NCBI GenBank assembly: GCA_028707495.1
Contig: JAQWAS010000008.1
Span: 1-40,864 of the forward strand
From: Patescibacteria group bacterium
Lineage (GTDB): Bacteria; Patescibacteriota; Patescibacteriia; UBA2591; JAQWAS01
DNA length: 40,864 nucleotides
Direction of reading: 5' to 3'
Both the position numbers and the translations under genes were made by a program. How positions within the stretch are numbered: position 1 is the first letter of the stretch; each line of letters starts with the position of its first letter. This document shows positions 24,806-32,849 of this stretch, in pieces. A model generated the notes under the pieces. That model saw only the letters and a program-made list of their open reading frames with translations. It searched no databases and was not told the DNA's origin.

Positions 24806-25309
24806 TTATTTTCTAGTTAGAATAAGATTGAGGCTGTATTGATGGTGCAAAAGCCATCTCGTGGCTGTCAGCGATTGGGTTAGAATCTGCAGCATATTTA
24901 TACACTGGGTCGAATCTTCCGAAAAGCAGACTGGAGTGGGTGGGTTGATTATAACCATATCCATTGAATAGGGAAAGTCTTCAATGGCAACCTGATAGTC
25001 GCCGTGATTGTCTAGGTTGTTTGGTAGTTGGTATGAGAACATAACAAAGCAGTTGATACTTTTAATTGCGTTTTCACTGCAGTCAATCAAGTTTTCAACC
25101 GCCGATTCAGGATCGTAATAGCCAAAAGCATCTTTAGGTAATTCTTGCCAATCTCCCAGGCAAGGTCCATCAGCGAAAGAATGGTCGTAAATGCCAGCAT
25201 GGCTGACACAGACGGTTTGGCGTTGAACTAACGATTGTTGAGAACAGCCGAAGCCGACCAATAGCAGACAGATTAGAGCTATCGTCCAGCTTAATTTAAA
25301 AGAACGCAT
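24806..25309 (-). CDS. small lipoprotein of unknown function
   Basis: A 167-residue exported lipoprotein. The basic start MRSFKLSW is followed by a hydrophobic core and the lipobox LVGFGC at about residues 17-22, with Cys22 as the lipidation site. The mature part is Cys-rich for its size (VCVSHAG, GPCLGDW, LIDCSEN, INCFVMF, TPVCFSED, TQCINML), suggesting disulfides outside the membrane. The family is not recognised. A strong SD (AAGGAGG) and a TTGACA promoter precede it. It is convergent with groEL and divergent from the exchanger gene. Confidence 0.75.
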   Translation of the reverse strand: MRSFKLSWTIALICLLLVGFGCSQQSLVQRQTVCVSHAGIYDHSFADGPCLGDWQELPKDAFGYYDPESAVENLIDCSENAIKSINCFVMFSYQLPNNLDNHGDYQVAIEDFPYSMDMVIINPPTPVCFSEDSTQCINMLQILTQSLTATRWLLHHQYSLNLILTRK

Positions 25310-25360
25310 ACGTCCTCCTTCGAAATAAAAGAAATTGAAACAGAGGGTGACTATTTAATG

Positions 25361-25401
25361 AGTTTAGCGCATTTGGTTTTTTTTGTCAAGAGTGGTATAA
25401 T
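25361..25401. promoter_or_regulatory. overlapping divergent promoters
   Basis: Minus strand: TTGACA (25384-25389), 17-bp spacer, TAAACT (25361-25366) for the lipoprotein. Plus strand: TTGGTT (25373-25378), 17-bp spacer, TATAAT (25396-25401) for the exchanger gene. The two overlap, so they may exclude each other. Confidence 0.65.
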
Positions 25402-25429
25402 AAAAAAAAGAATTTTAAAAAATAAAAAT

Positions 25430-26365
25430 ATGTTAATAATTTGGATTTTAGTTTTTGCGGTGAGCTTATTTGTCTTAATTAAAGCGGCTGATTATTTTAC
25501 CGATGCTGCTTCAAAATTAGGTTTAATTTTAGGTTTGTCACCATTTATTGTTGGTGTAGTTATTGTGGGCGTTGGCACATCTTTACCGGAATTAGCATCT
25601 TCAATTAGTGCCGTTTTAAAGGGCACAACTGAAGTGGTGGCGGGCAATGTTGTTGGTTCTAATATTGCTAACATTTTATTAATTATTGGTTTGAGTGCTG
25701 TTATTTTTAAAAAAATAGAAGTCAAACGTGAATTAATTAATTTAGATTTACCCTTGTTGGCTGGAACTACGGTTATTTTAATTGTTTTATTATTGTGGGA
25801 TGGGGTATTTAATTTTTTTGAAGCATTAGTTGCTTTGTTGGTTTATGGAATTTATATTCATTACGTTTTTAAAAATCACGATCATGATTTTAAACCGATT
25901 AAAATTCATAAAGAAAAAATAGATTTTAAATTAATTGCTATTTTAATTTCAAGTGTTGTTTTTATTTGTTTAGGAGCGAATTATGTAATTGAATCGGTAA
26001 TTAAAATTTCACAAATTTTAAATATTGGCACGGCCATTATTTCTTTAAGTGCAGTAGCTTTGGGCACGTCTTTGCCAGAATTATTTGTTTCAATTAGTGC
26101 GGCTAAGAAAAAAGATTATGAAATGGCCTTGGGTAATGTTTTTGGTTCAAATATTTTTAATGGTTGTGTGGTGATTGGTATTCCAGCTTTAATCCATAAT
26201 TTAGAAATCTCAGCCACCATAATTACTATTGGTTTGCCCTTTTTAATTATAGCAACGATTTTGTATGTAATTTCAGGTATTAAACGGATGGTTTATGTTT
26301 GGGAGGGCGCTTTATATGTTTTAATATATTTTGTTTTTCTAGCTAAAATATTTAATTTATTTTAA
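25430..26365 (+). CDS. calcium/sodium antiporter family membrane protein
   Basis: A 311-residue cation/Ca2+ exchanger of the CaxA/YrbG type with about 10 membrane helices. The two inverted-topology repeats each carry the ion-binding motif: VGTSLPELASSISA...GNVVGSNIANILL in the first half and LGTSLPELFVSISA...GNVFGSNIFNGCV in the second. The conserved Glu and Asn/Ser residues are intact in both. An in-frame upstream start at 25358 would place the first residues upstream of and across the promoter, so ATG at 25430 is chosen. It is followed at 11 bp by a small membrane protein gene. Confidence 0.9.
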   Translation: MLIIWILVFAVSLFVLIKAADYFTDAASKLGLILGLSPFIVGVVIVGVGTSLPELASSISAVLKGTTEVVAGNVVGSNIANILLIIGLSAVIFKKIEVKRELINLDLPLLAGTTVILIVLLLWDGVFNFFEALVALLVYGIYIHYVFKNHDHDFKPIKIHKEKIDFKLIAILISSVVFICLGANYVIESVIKISQILNIGTAIISLSAVALGTSLPELFVSISAAKKKDYEMALGNVFGSNIFNGCVVIGIPALIHNLEISATIITIGLPFLIIATILYVISGIKRMVYVWEGALYVLIYFVFLAKIFNLF

Positions 26366-26376
26366 TTTTTAAAAAT

Positions 26377-26712
26377 ATGCCAGACAAAAAATTATCAGCT
26401 GAAACTTTAAATAATCAAGATAAAGTTTTGGCAGCCATCAGTTACATATGGATTTTATGGGTTATTCCTTTTGTTATTAATCATAAAAAAGATTTTGTGA
26501 TCCAGCACGCCAAACAAGGCCTACTTTTATTTATTTGCGAAATTGTAGCTTGGAGTTTGGGTGTTTTGCCGTTTATTGGTTTTCTTTTAGGATCAATGGC
26601 TTGGATGTTGTGTATTATTTTAGTGATAATTGGAATTATTAAAGCCATTAATGGCGAAGCTTGGCAAATTCCCTATATTGGCCATTTAGTTGATAAAATA
26701 AATAATAAATAA
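26377..26712 (+). CDS. DUF4870/Tic20-like small membrane protein
   Basis: A 111-residue membrane protein with about three hydrophobic segments. It has the family-typical order: a short N-terminal segment (QDKVLAAISYIWILWVIPFV), the motif KDFVIQHAKQGLLLFICEI, then VLPFIGFLLGSMAWMLCIILVIIGIIKAINGEAWQIPYIG (listed in parts). This is the arrangement seen in DUF4870 and Tic20-like proteins, whose bacterial role is not established. It lies 11 bp after the exchanger and 11 bp before ppsA, so the three genes probably form one transcript. Confidence 0.78.
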   Translation: MPDKKLSAETLNNQDKVLAAISYIWILWVIPFVINHKKDFVIQHAKQGLLLFICEIVAWSLGVLPFIGFLLGSMAWMLCIILVIIGIIKAINGEAWQIPYIGHLVDKINNK

Positions 26713-26723
26713 AAATAATTTTT

Positions 26724-29138
26724 ATGACACACACAAATAAATTTGTTTATTGGTTTAAGGAATTAAACATTAAAGATGTATCTCAAGTTGGAGGTAAAAA
26801 TGCTTCTTTGGGCGAAATGTATCAAAAATTAATTTCCAAGGGCGTGCGTGTGCCAAACGGTTTTGCAACGACCGCTGAAGCTTATCAATATTTTTTAAAA
26901 CAAAGTGGGTTAGCTGACGAAATTAAAACAACCCTACATGGTTTAGATGTGACCAATATCAAAGAATTAATGAAACGAGGTGAGAAAATTCGCCAAATGA
27001 TTTTGAAGGCCGATTTACCATTAGAACTAGAAAAACAAATTCGGCAGGCTTATCAAAAATTAGCCCAAGAATATAAAAATAAAAAAGTTGATGTCGCCGT
27101 GCGGTCATCAGCTACAGCTGAAGATTTACCAACAGCTTCTTTTGCTGGACAGATGGAGTCATATTTAAATATTCAAGGTGAAGACGAAGTTATAAAAATT
27201 GTTAAAAAATGTTTTAGTTCTTTGTTCACAAATCGAGCAATTGTTTATCGTGAAGAAAAAGGCTTTGATCATTTAAAAATTTCTTTATCAGCCGGAATTC
27301 AAAAAATGGTAAGATCCGATTTGGCTTGTTCGGGGGTGATGTTTTCCTGCGACACTGAGTCGGGTTTTGCTGATATGACAGTCATTAACTCTTCTTGGGG
27401 ATTGGGAGAAAATATTGTTCAGGGCAAAGTTACGCCAGATGAGTTTATGGTTTATGAGCCATTAATTGATAAATTTAAACCCATTGTTAGTCGTAAATTA
27501 GGTTTAAAAGAATGGCGCATGGTTTATGATTTAAAAGGATCTAAGCCAACTAAAAATTTAAAAACTACTGAGCAGGAACAAGAAAAATTTACCCTAACCG
27601 ACAAGGAAGTCATCGAATTGGCTAGATATTCAGTCGCCATTGAAAACCATTATAAAAGGCCGATGGATATTGAGTGGGCCAAGGACGGTCAGGATAAAAA
27701 ATTATATATTTTACAAGCGCGACCAGAAACCGTTCAATCACAAAAAAATGTTGATGTTTTAGAAAATTATATTTTTACTGATAAAATAAAGAAACATCAA
27801 TCGAAATTAATTGCCAGGGGAGTGGCTGTTGGTTCTAAAATTGCCAACGGGCGAGCACATATTATTCAAGACGTTAAAGATATCGAAAAATTTAAAGCTG
27901 GTGAAATTTTAGTGACTGAAATGACCGATCCGGATTGGGTACCAATTATGAAAATTGCTAAAGCGATTGTTACTAACGCTGGCGGTCGGGTGTGTCATGC
28001 GGCTATTGTTTCACGTGAATTAGGTATTCCTTGTATTGTGGGGACAGGCGAGGCGACAGCTAAAATCAAAAATAAACAAAAGATTACAGTTTCATGTGCT
28101 GAAGGCGAAGAGGGGTTAGTTTATAATGGTTTATTGCCGTTTAAAATTCAACGAACTTCAATTAAAAATATGCCTCAGCCTAGAACTAAGATTATGATGA
28201 ACGTGGGAGAGCCCGAGCAAGCTTTAAGTTTTAGTTTTATTCCAAATGATGGCGTAGGATTAGCGCGTGAGGAATTTATTATCAATAATTATATCAATAT
28301 CCACCCTTTAGCTTTAATTAATTACAATAAAATTAAAGACAAACAAGTTAAACAGCAAATAGATAAAATTACGGCAGGCTACAAAGACAAAAAGCAATTT
28401 TATATTGATAAACTAGCTGAAGGTATTGGTCGCATCGCAGCGGCTTTTTATCCTAAAGATGTAATTGTGCGCTTATCAGATTTTAAAACCAATGAATATG
28501 CCAATCTAATTGGCGGTCAAAATTATGAACCACAAGAGAGCAACCCTATGATTGGTTGGCGTGGAGCCTCACGTTATTATGATCCTAACTATAAACCAGC
28601 TTTTGATTTAGAATGTCTAGCTATTAAAAAAGTTAGACACGAAATGGGATTAGATAACGTAATTATTATGGTACCATTTTGTCGAACTATTAACGAAGGG
28701 CAAAAAGTGCTTAAAATTTTAGATGAACATAAGTTGAGAAATAAATATAAAAATTTAAAACCGCTTCAGGTTTATGTGATGTGTGAGATTCCGTCGAACG
28801 TAATTTTAGCTGATGAGTTTTCAAAACTTTTTGATGGCTTTTCAATTGGTTCAAATGATTTAACTCAATTAACTTTGGGTTTAGATAGGGATTCAAGTTT
28901 AGTGGCGCATATTTTTGACGAAAGAAATGAAGCTGTCAAAAAATTAATTCAACAGGTTATTCAGGTTGCTCACAAAAATAAATGTAAGGTTGGGATTTGT
29001 GGCCAAGCGCCGTCAGATTTTCCAGAGTTTGCTCAATTTTTGGTTGAATGCGGCATTGATTCAATCTCATTAAATCCAGATACCGTTATTAAAACCACTT
29101 TAGATATTGCCAAAACCGAGAGGAAAATAAAAAAGTAG
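26724..29138 (+). CDS. ppsA: phosphoenolpyruvate synthase
   Basis: An 804-residue PEP synthase (pyruvate, water dikinase), which makes phosphoenolpyruvate from pyruvate and ATP. The N-terminal nucleotide-binding domain begins with WFKELNIKDVSQVGGKNASLGEM and has VDVAVRSSATAEDLPTASFAGQ. The central phosphohistidine domain carries TNAGGRVCHAAIVSRELGIP (catalytic His in CHAAI). The C-terminal PEP/pyruvate barrel includes GVGLAREEFI, RLSDFKTNEYANLIGG, the GSNDLTQLTLGLDRD loop and the catalytic Cys in VGICGQAPSD. Length is normal. Its presence fits a fermentative, small-genome metabolism that runs lower glycolysis in both directions. Confidence 0.97.
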   Translation: MTHTNKFVYWFKELNIKDVSQVGGKNASLGEMYQKLISKGVRVPNGFATTAEAYQYFLKQSGLADEIKTTLHGLDVTNIKELMKRGEKIRQMILKADLPLELEKQIRQAYQKLAQEYKNKKVDVAVRSSATAEDLPTASFAGQMESYLNIQGEDEVIKIVKKCFSSLFTNRAIVYREEKGFDHLKISLSAGIQKMVRSDLACSGVMFSCDTESGFADMTVINSSWGLGENIVQGKVTPDEFMVYEPLIDKFKPIVSRKLGLKEWRMVYDLKGSKPTKNLKTTEQEQEKFTLTDKEVIELARYSVAIENHYKRPMDIEWAKDGQDKKLYILQARPETVQSQKNVDVLENYIFTDKIKKHQSKLIARGVAVGSKIANGRAHIIQDVKDIEKFKAGEILVTEMTDPDWVPIMKIAKAIVTNAGGRVCHAAIVSRELGIPCIVGTGEATAKIKNKQKITVSCAEGEEGLVYNGLLPFKIQRTSIKNMPQPRTKIMMNVGEPEQALSFSFIPNDGVGLAREEFIINNYINIHPLALINYNKIKDKQVKQQIDKITAGYKDKKQFYIDKLAEGIGRIAAAFYPKDVIVRLSDFKTNEYANLIGGQNYEPQESNPMIGWRGASRYYDPNYKPAFDLECLAIKKVRHEMGLDNVIIMVPFCRTINEGQKVLKILDEHKLRNKYKNLKPLQVYVMCEIPSNVILADEFSKLFDGFSIGSNDLTQLTLGLDRDSSLVAHIFDERNEAVKKLIQQVIQVAHKNKCKVGICGQAPSDFPEFAQFLVECGIDSISLNPDTVIKTTLDIAKTERKIKK

Positions 29139-29161
29139 TTTTGAATTAAAATAAAAAAAAG

Positions 29162-29190
29162 AAGGGCGTCCTAAAAAGGATGCCCTTTAT
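29162..29190. terminator. bidirectional terminator
   Basis: Stem AAGGGCGTCC/GGATGCCCTT with an AAAAA-type loop between ppsA and the convergent lipoprotein gene. The minus-strand side runs into a long T-run, so it is stronger for the minus-strand gene. Confidence 0.8.
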
Positions 29191-29197
29191 ATTCAGC

Positions 29198-29548
29198 CTA
29201 CGGTAGAGTAAAAAATGGATACCATTCTTCGCCTTCAATTTTAATGGTGATGGCGATTTGATCACCGCTTTGAAAGTAGGCAGTATGTTCATATGTTTTA
29301 CCACCGCCAACACTTCCATTATATATATCCAGCCAAGATCCGTCACTTAATCTTTCAATCTGAATGCGAGCGTAATTCCAGTTTAAATTTTTAATGACAA
29401 GCCGTTGGTTATTAATGTCGAAGGTTATTTCGACGTTAGCTTCTTTGATGGTAGTGACACCATCATCGGTTGTATATATGACTGGATTGTCACAGCCCGT
29501 TAGAACAAGCACCAGCCAAACAATGATGAAAGGAACTATTTTTTTCAT
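29198..29548 (-). CDS. small lipoprotein of unknown function
   Basis: A 116-residue lipoprotein. The signal peptide MKKIVPFIIVWLVLVLTGC ends in the lipobox LVLTGC with Cys19. The mature part is mostly beta in character, with alternating hydrophobic residues (VEITFDINNQRLVIKNLNW and ARIQIERLSDGSWLDIYNG). The pattern resembles a small immunoglobulin-like or jelly-roll sandwich, but no family is recognised. SD AAGGGAG lies before ATG. It has its own promoter and is divergent from the 121-residue gene. Confidence 0.75.
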   Translation of the reverse strand: MKKIVPFIIVWLVLVLTGCDNPVIYTTDDGVTTIKEANVEITFDINNQRLVIKNLNWNYARIQIERLSDGSWLDIYNGSVGGGKTYEHTAYFQSGDQIAITIKIEGEEWYPFFTLP

Positions 29549-29583
29549 TTTTTCTCCCTTTTTGTTTTTTTATCTTTTCATAC

Positions 29584-29612
29584 ATTTTATCATATCTAAA
29601 ATTTTTTGTCAA
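29584..29612 (-). promoter_or_regulatory. sigma70-type promoter for the lipoprotein
   Basis: On the minus strand TTGACA (29607-29612) and TAAAAT (29584-29589), spacer 17 bp. Confidence 0.7.
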
Positions 29613-29634
29613 GGTGACAACTTTATAATATCCC

Positions 29635-29663
29635 TTGACATGTTTTTATAAATAATATATACT
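29635..29663 (+). promoter_or_regulatory. sigma70-type promoter
   Basis: TTGACA at 29635-29640 and TATACT at 29658-29663, spacer 17 bp, for the gene at 29709. Confidence 0.7.
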
Positions 29664-29708
29664 GGATAATGTTTTTATCGCACATTTTAACCTTTTAAAA
29701 GGAGGCCC

Positions 29709-30074
29709 ATGTCAAGAAAGTTGTTGGTTGGAGAGATAAGAGGCTTCGGGTGTTTTCCCGTCAGAGGCATAAGTGGTGTGATCATGAATTTTTGTGGTCG
29801 CAAAATTTATATTAGCCCAAAAGGAACGGATCCTTCGACTAGAGTTTATCTTGAGACGCCAGACAGAAGGCGTTTATGGCAAGAAGTTCCCCCTGGGGAT
29901 AAAAAAAGCTTAAGAGATGGAGACATTTTCTGTGTTGTTCGGATGGGTGGAAGCGAAAAAGAGGGAGTTTTTATCCGCAGATTCATAGTTAAAATCAAGC
30001 CAGGCAATTCCTTGGCTTATAGAAAAAGGGTAGTCAAACGTTCACCTCGTCCACGTCATGGTTCTTTTTCTTAG
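29709..30074 (+). CDS. small basic hypothetical protein
   Basis: A 121-residue soluble protein with a mainly beta pattern (KIYISPKG, TRVYLETP) and the segment SLRDGDIFCVVRMGG, which recalls the loop-strand ending of small beta-sandwich domains such as FHA, though the key FHA residues are not evident. The C-terminus is strongly basic (RKRVVKRSPRPRHG), which suggests nucleic-acid contact. The SD AGGAGG is 4 bases before ATG. It is a stand-alone unit with a promoter at 29635 and a terminator at 30084. GC-richer than core genes. Confidence 0.7.
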   Translation: MSRKLLVGEIRGFGCFPVRGISGVIMNFCGRKIYISPKGTDPSTRVYLETPDRRRLWQEVPPGDKKSLRDGDIFCVVRMGGSEKEGVFIRRFIVKIKPGNSLAYRKRVVKRSPRPRHGSFS

Positions 30075-30083
30075 CTCAGATTT

Positions 30084-30110
30084 AAAAGTCCTCTCCGGAG
30101 GGCTTTTTTA
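30084..30110 (+). terminator. rho-independent terminator
   Basis: Stem AAAG-CCTC/GAGG-CTTT with one mismatch, followed by a T6 run. Confidence 0.75.
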
Positions 30111-30155
30111 TTTTCAAAAAATATGTTAAGTTAATTATATCAATTATATTAAAAA

Positions 30156-30210
30156 GGAGAGATCGCATATGTGCCCAAGGCACACCCGCCTAGGGCGGGG
30201 TGGTCGAGCA
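30156..30210 (+). repeat. 5' fragment of tRNA-Ser split by a 30-bp palindromic insert
   Basis: GGAGAGATCGCATA (30156-30169) and GTGGTCGAG (30200-30208) are identical to the first 23 bases of the intact tRNA-Ser 150 bp downstream. A 30-bp insert at 30170-30199 separates them, made of two adjacent hairpins (TGTGCC/GGCACA and CCCGCC/GGCGGG). The similarity stops after the D-arm region. This is a partial duplicate carrying an insertion. Confidence 0.7.
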
Positions 30211-30306
30211 AAAATCAAAACTAAAATTAAATAAATTGAAGAACTATTTTTTAAAACAGGCAAAGGAAGAGAAAGATTAAAATATTTATTGAGAGATATA
30301 TTTTAT

Positions 30307-30394
30307 GGAGAGATCGCATAGTGGTCGAGTGCGCACGCTTGGAAAGCGTGTATACCGCAAGGTATCGGGGGTTCGAATCCCCCTCTCTCCGCCA
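30307..30394 (+). tRNA. tRNA-Ser (GGA)
   Basis: A class II tRNA with acceptor stem GGAGAGA/TCTCTCC. The anticodon stem CACGC/GCGTG encloses TTGGAAA with anticodon GGA. A long variable arm (TATACCGCAAGGTAT) and the T arm GGGGGTTCGAATCCCCC follow. The discriminator is G and CCA is encoded (30392-30394), unlike tRNA-Leu in this window. Confidence 0.96.
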
Positions 30395-30418
30395 ATTAAT
30401 TTTTAACAAATTAAAATT

Positions 30419-31666
30419 ATGGCAATCATTAGACCATTTAAAGCTTTGCGACCAAGTCAAGAAAAAGTTAATTTAGTTGCAAGCGTGCCTTATGATGTAG
30501 TTAATCGTCAAGAGGCCAAAGATTTAGTTCAAAATAACGAATTAAGTTATTTAAAAATTACTCGCGCCGAGATAGATTTACCTGAAGAAATAGATGCTTA
30601 TGCGGAAGAAGTTTATTTAAAAGCTAAAGAAAATTTAGAAAAAATTATTCAGCAAGCACTGCTTAATGTTGATGATCGTCCGCGTTTTTATCTTTATAGA
30701 TTAATTATGGATGGTCGAAGCCAAACTGGCATTTGTGCAACCTTTTCAGTTGATGATTATGATAATGATATTATTCTTAAACATGAGAAAACCCGCAAAG
30801 CGAAAGAAGACGATAGAACAAGACATATTATTACCACCAACGCGCAAACCGGAGTAGTTTTTTTAACTTATCGAGGCGTTGAAAAGGTAAATGAAATTAC
30901 AAATAAAGTTTTAAATGAAATTACACCAGAATATGATTTTATTTCAGCTGATGGTATTCAACATTCAATCTGGCTATTACCAGATGAATATAATCAAACA
31001 ATTCAAGATGAGTTTACTAAAATTAATAATCTTTATGTAGCCGATGGACACCATCGAGCCAAAAGCGCTAGTCGAGCCAGAGAGGAAAAAATGAAAAATA
31101 ATCCCAATCATACCGGCGAAGAAGAATATAATTATTTTATTGCAGTGGCTTTTCCGGCTGGAGAGTTAAAAATTTTACCATACAATCGAGTTGTCCTTGA
31201 TTTAAATAATTTAAGTCAAGAAGAATTTTTAAATAAAATTCAAGAAAATTTTGACATACAAAAAACGGAAATTAAAGAACCACAAAACCAAAGAGAATTT
31301 TGTATGTATTTTAATCAAGAATGGTATTTGTTAAAACCTAAAAATGAGATTATTCAAAATTTAGAACAAGTTGAATCGGTTGGTGAAAAATTAGATGTAA
31401 GTATTTTGCAAAATTATTTATTAAATCCTATTTTAGGAATTGATGATCCGCGAACTAATAATCGAATTGATTTTATTGGTGGAATTCGAGGAACTCAAGA
31501 ATTGGAAAAATTGGTTGAGACTGGTAAAGCGGTTGTGGCCTTTTCACTTTACCCGGTTAGTCTGGACGATCTAATGAATATTTCTGATAATGGTGAAGTG
31601 ATGCCACCCAAATCAACTTGGTTTGAGCCAAAATTAAGGGATGGATTGCTGACACATTTGATTTAG
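30419..31666 (+). CDS. DUF1015 family protein
   Basis: A 415-residue DUF1015 protein. Family blocks visible are the N-terminal IRPFKALRPSQEKVNLVASVPYDVVN, then ILKHEKTRKAKEDDRTRHI, and LYVADGHHRAKSASRAREE. The YVADGHHR block is the most conserved in the family and looks like an active-site or nucleotide-binding element. Some DUF1015 relatives are linked to serine phosphorylation, but I cannot assign that here. It starts 24 bp after tRNA-Ser with no SD. It is the last chromosomal gene before the cassette array: its terminator ends about 30 bp before the first attC-like site. Confidence 0.88.
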   Translation: MAIIRPFKALRPSQEKVNLVASVPYDVVNRQEAKDLVQNNELSYLKITRAEIDLPEEIDAYAEEVYLKAKENLEKIIQQALLNVDDRPRFYLYRLIMDGRSQTGICATFSVDDYDNDIILKHEKTRKAKEDDRTRHIITTNAQTGVVFLTYRGVEKVNEITNKVLNEITPEYDFISADGIQHSIWLLPDEYNQTIQDEFTKINNLYVADGHHRAKSASRAREEKMKNNPNHTGEEEYNYFIAVAFPAGELKILPYNRVVLDLNNLSQEEFLNKIQENFDIQKTEIKEPQNQREFCMYFNQEWYLLKPKNEIIQNLEQVESVGEKLDVSILQNYLLNPILGIDDPRTNNRIDFIGGIRGTQELEKLVETGKAVVAFSLYPVSLDDLMNISDNGEVMPPKSTWFEPKLRDGLLTHLI

Positions 31667-31695
31667 TAAAATAAAGTTATAAAATTAAAATAAAA

Positions 31696-31722
31696 ATCCG
31701 TCATTTTTTGACGGGTTTTTGT
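31696..31722 (+). terminator. rho-independent terminator
   Basis: Stem ATCCGTCA/TGACGGGT with a T loop, followed by TTTTTG. It ends the DUF1015 transcript before the array. Confidence 0.82.
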
Positions 31723-31749
31723 TTTTAAATAATGCGCTTCGCGCATTTT

Positions 31750-31902
31750 GGCTAACGTTTCCCGATGAAGCGAAGTTTCAATTCTTTCTTCCTTATTATC
31801 AATAAAGAAAAGAAAGGATTGAAATTTGGGTCGGAAGAAAATTTTATTCATTATTATATTAATAAAGGAAATTTTCTGGAGTCGCTTATCGCGGTGTTAG
31901 AC
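31750..31902 (-). repeat. attC-like site A (terminal)
   Basis: Minus-strand boxes: R'' GTCTAAC, R' GTTAGCC. Outer arms CCCGAT-AAGCGA / TCGCTTATCG (plus strand). Inner arms TTTCAATTCTTTC / GAAAGGATTGAAA, then the conserved ATTTGGGTCGGA. It carries no gene and abuts the chromosome. Confidence 0.85.
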
Positions 31903-31920
31903 GTAGTTTTTGTAAACACG

Positions 31921-32541
31921 TTACTTAATTCTTTGGGCAATTACGTTAAGTTTAGTAAAATCAAGCTCTTCTTTTTTTTCGGCTTTTCTCTCATGTCGTT
32001 TTAAGATCTTAAATCCAATGTCATTTAACAAACTTTCGATTTCATCTGAAGCAATGATATTTAGAAATAACTTTTCATCTGGTTTAAATGGTTCGTCTAT
32101 AAATAATTCTTCTGACTGGCCAGACTGCAAGCCGATGTACATAACGCCATCGTCGCTTAACATACGTGAAAAATTTTCTAGAGTTTTTGGAACGTCAACT
32201 TTGGGTATGTGAATAAGCGAGCAAGAAGCAATAACACCATCAAATTTCTTATCTTCAAATTTTAAATGTCTAATATCTTCTAAACGAAAATCAATCTGAG
32301 GATAATTGCTTTTTGCGGTTTCGAGCATTTTCTCGGAAAGGTCAACACCAACCACATTGCAACCTTTTGACGTTGCATATTTAGAATCAATGCCAACTCC
32401 ACAACCAACGTCTAAGATACTAGCGTTTCTAGGTAGAAGTTCCAAAAACTCGTCGAGGTATTCCGAAGGTTCGTTAAATTCATCGGCGTATGCTTTAGAT
32501 ATTTTGTTGTATACATTAACTGCTTTATAGCTATTATCCAT
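31921..32541 (-). CDS. cassette gene: class I SAM-dependent methyltransferase
   Basis: A 206-residue methyltransferase. Motif I is ILDVGCGVGIDSKYA (about 43-57), followed by VVGVDLSEKMLETAK and the motif around FDGVIASCSLIHIPK. The fold is a small generic Methyltransf_11/25 type; the substrate cannot be told. It is the gene of cassette A-B. The interval is framed by a 24-bp near-perfect inverted repeat (GTTAGACGTAGTTTTTGTAA... at the left, its complement ending CGTCTAAC at the right). The orientation agrees with the array. No SD is evident. Confidence 0.88.
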   Translation of the reverse strand: MDNSYKAVNVYNKISKAYADEFNEPSEYLDEFLELLPRNASILDVGCGVGIDSKYATSKGCNVVGVDLSEKMLETAKSNYPQIDFRLEDIRHLKFEDKKFDGVIASCSLIHIPKVDVPKTLENFSRMLSDDGVMYIGLQSGQSEELFIDEPFKPDEKLFLNIIASDEIESLLNDIGFKILKRHERKAEKKEELDFTKLNVIAQRIK

Positions 32542-32606
32542 AGAGAAAAAAGAAGAGCGGTTGTTTAGATTAAACGTTAATATTAGAAAGTGTTTACAAA
32601 AATTTC

Positions 32607-32804
32607 GTCTAACGTCCGCGTGTATCTGAAGTTTTCATCCCGATTAAATTGAATAATTTTGATTATCAGATGCACGCTTTTTGATAGAACTCCACCCAAA
32701 TCCTCATCTATATTAAGGGATGAAAATTTGGGCGGAGGAAAATTGGCACTCCTTAAAGATTTAATTAACGCCAATTTTCCGTAGCTAGATACACGCTGTT
32801 TTGT
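32607..32804 (-). repeat. attC-like site B, with an inverted half-site inside
   Basis: Minus-strand boxes: R'' ACAAAAC (atypical), R' GTTAGAC. Outer arms GCGTGTATCT/AGATACACGC; inner arms TTTTCATCCC/GGGATGAAAA followed by ATTTGGGCGGAGG. A third hairpin is GGAAAATTGGC/GCCAATTTTCC. Between the inner arms lies an inverted partial copy (CAGATGCACGC ... ACTCCACCCAAAT), so the site is compound. Confidence 0.85.
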
Positions 32805-32849
32805 GATGTAAACAGAAATTTCTTTTCCTTAATGTAATTTTTTGGCAAT

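Noticed and set aside
30251-30460. 69-residue minus-strand frame over tRNA-Ser
   Set aside because: It is the antisense translation of the tRNA gene, a common false call.
31765-32004. 79-residue plus-strand frame in site A
   Set aside because: It translates the palindromic attC arms and the antisense of the methyltransferase; low-complexity Phe/Lys sequence.
32583-32774. 63-residue minus-strand frame in site B
   Set aside because: It lies entirely within the attC-like palindrome and has no start signal.
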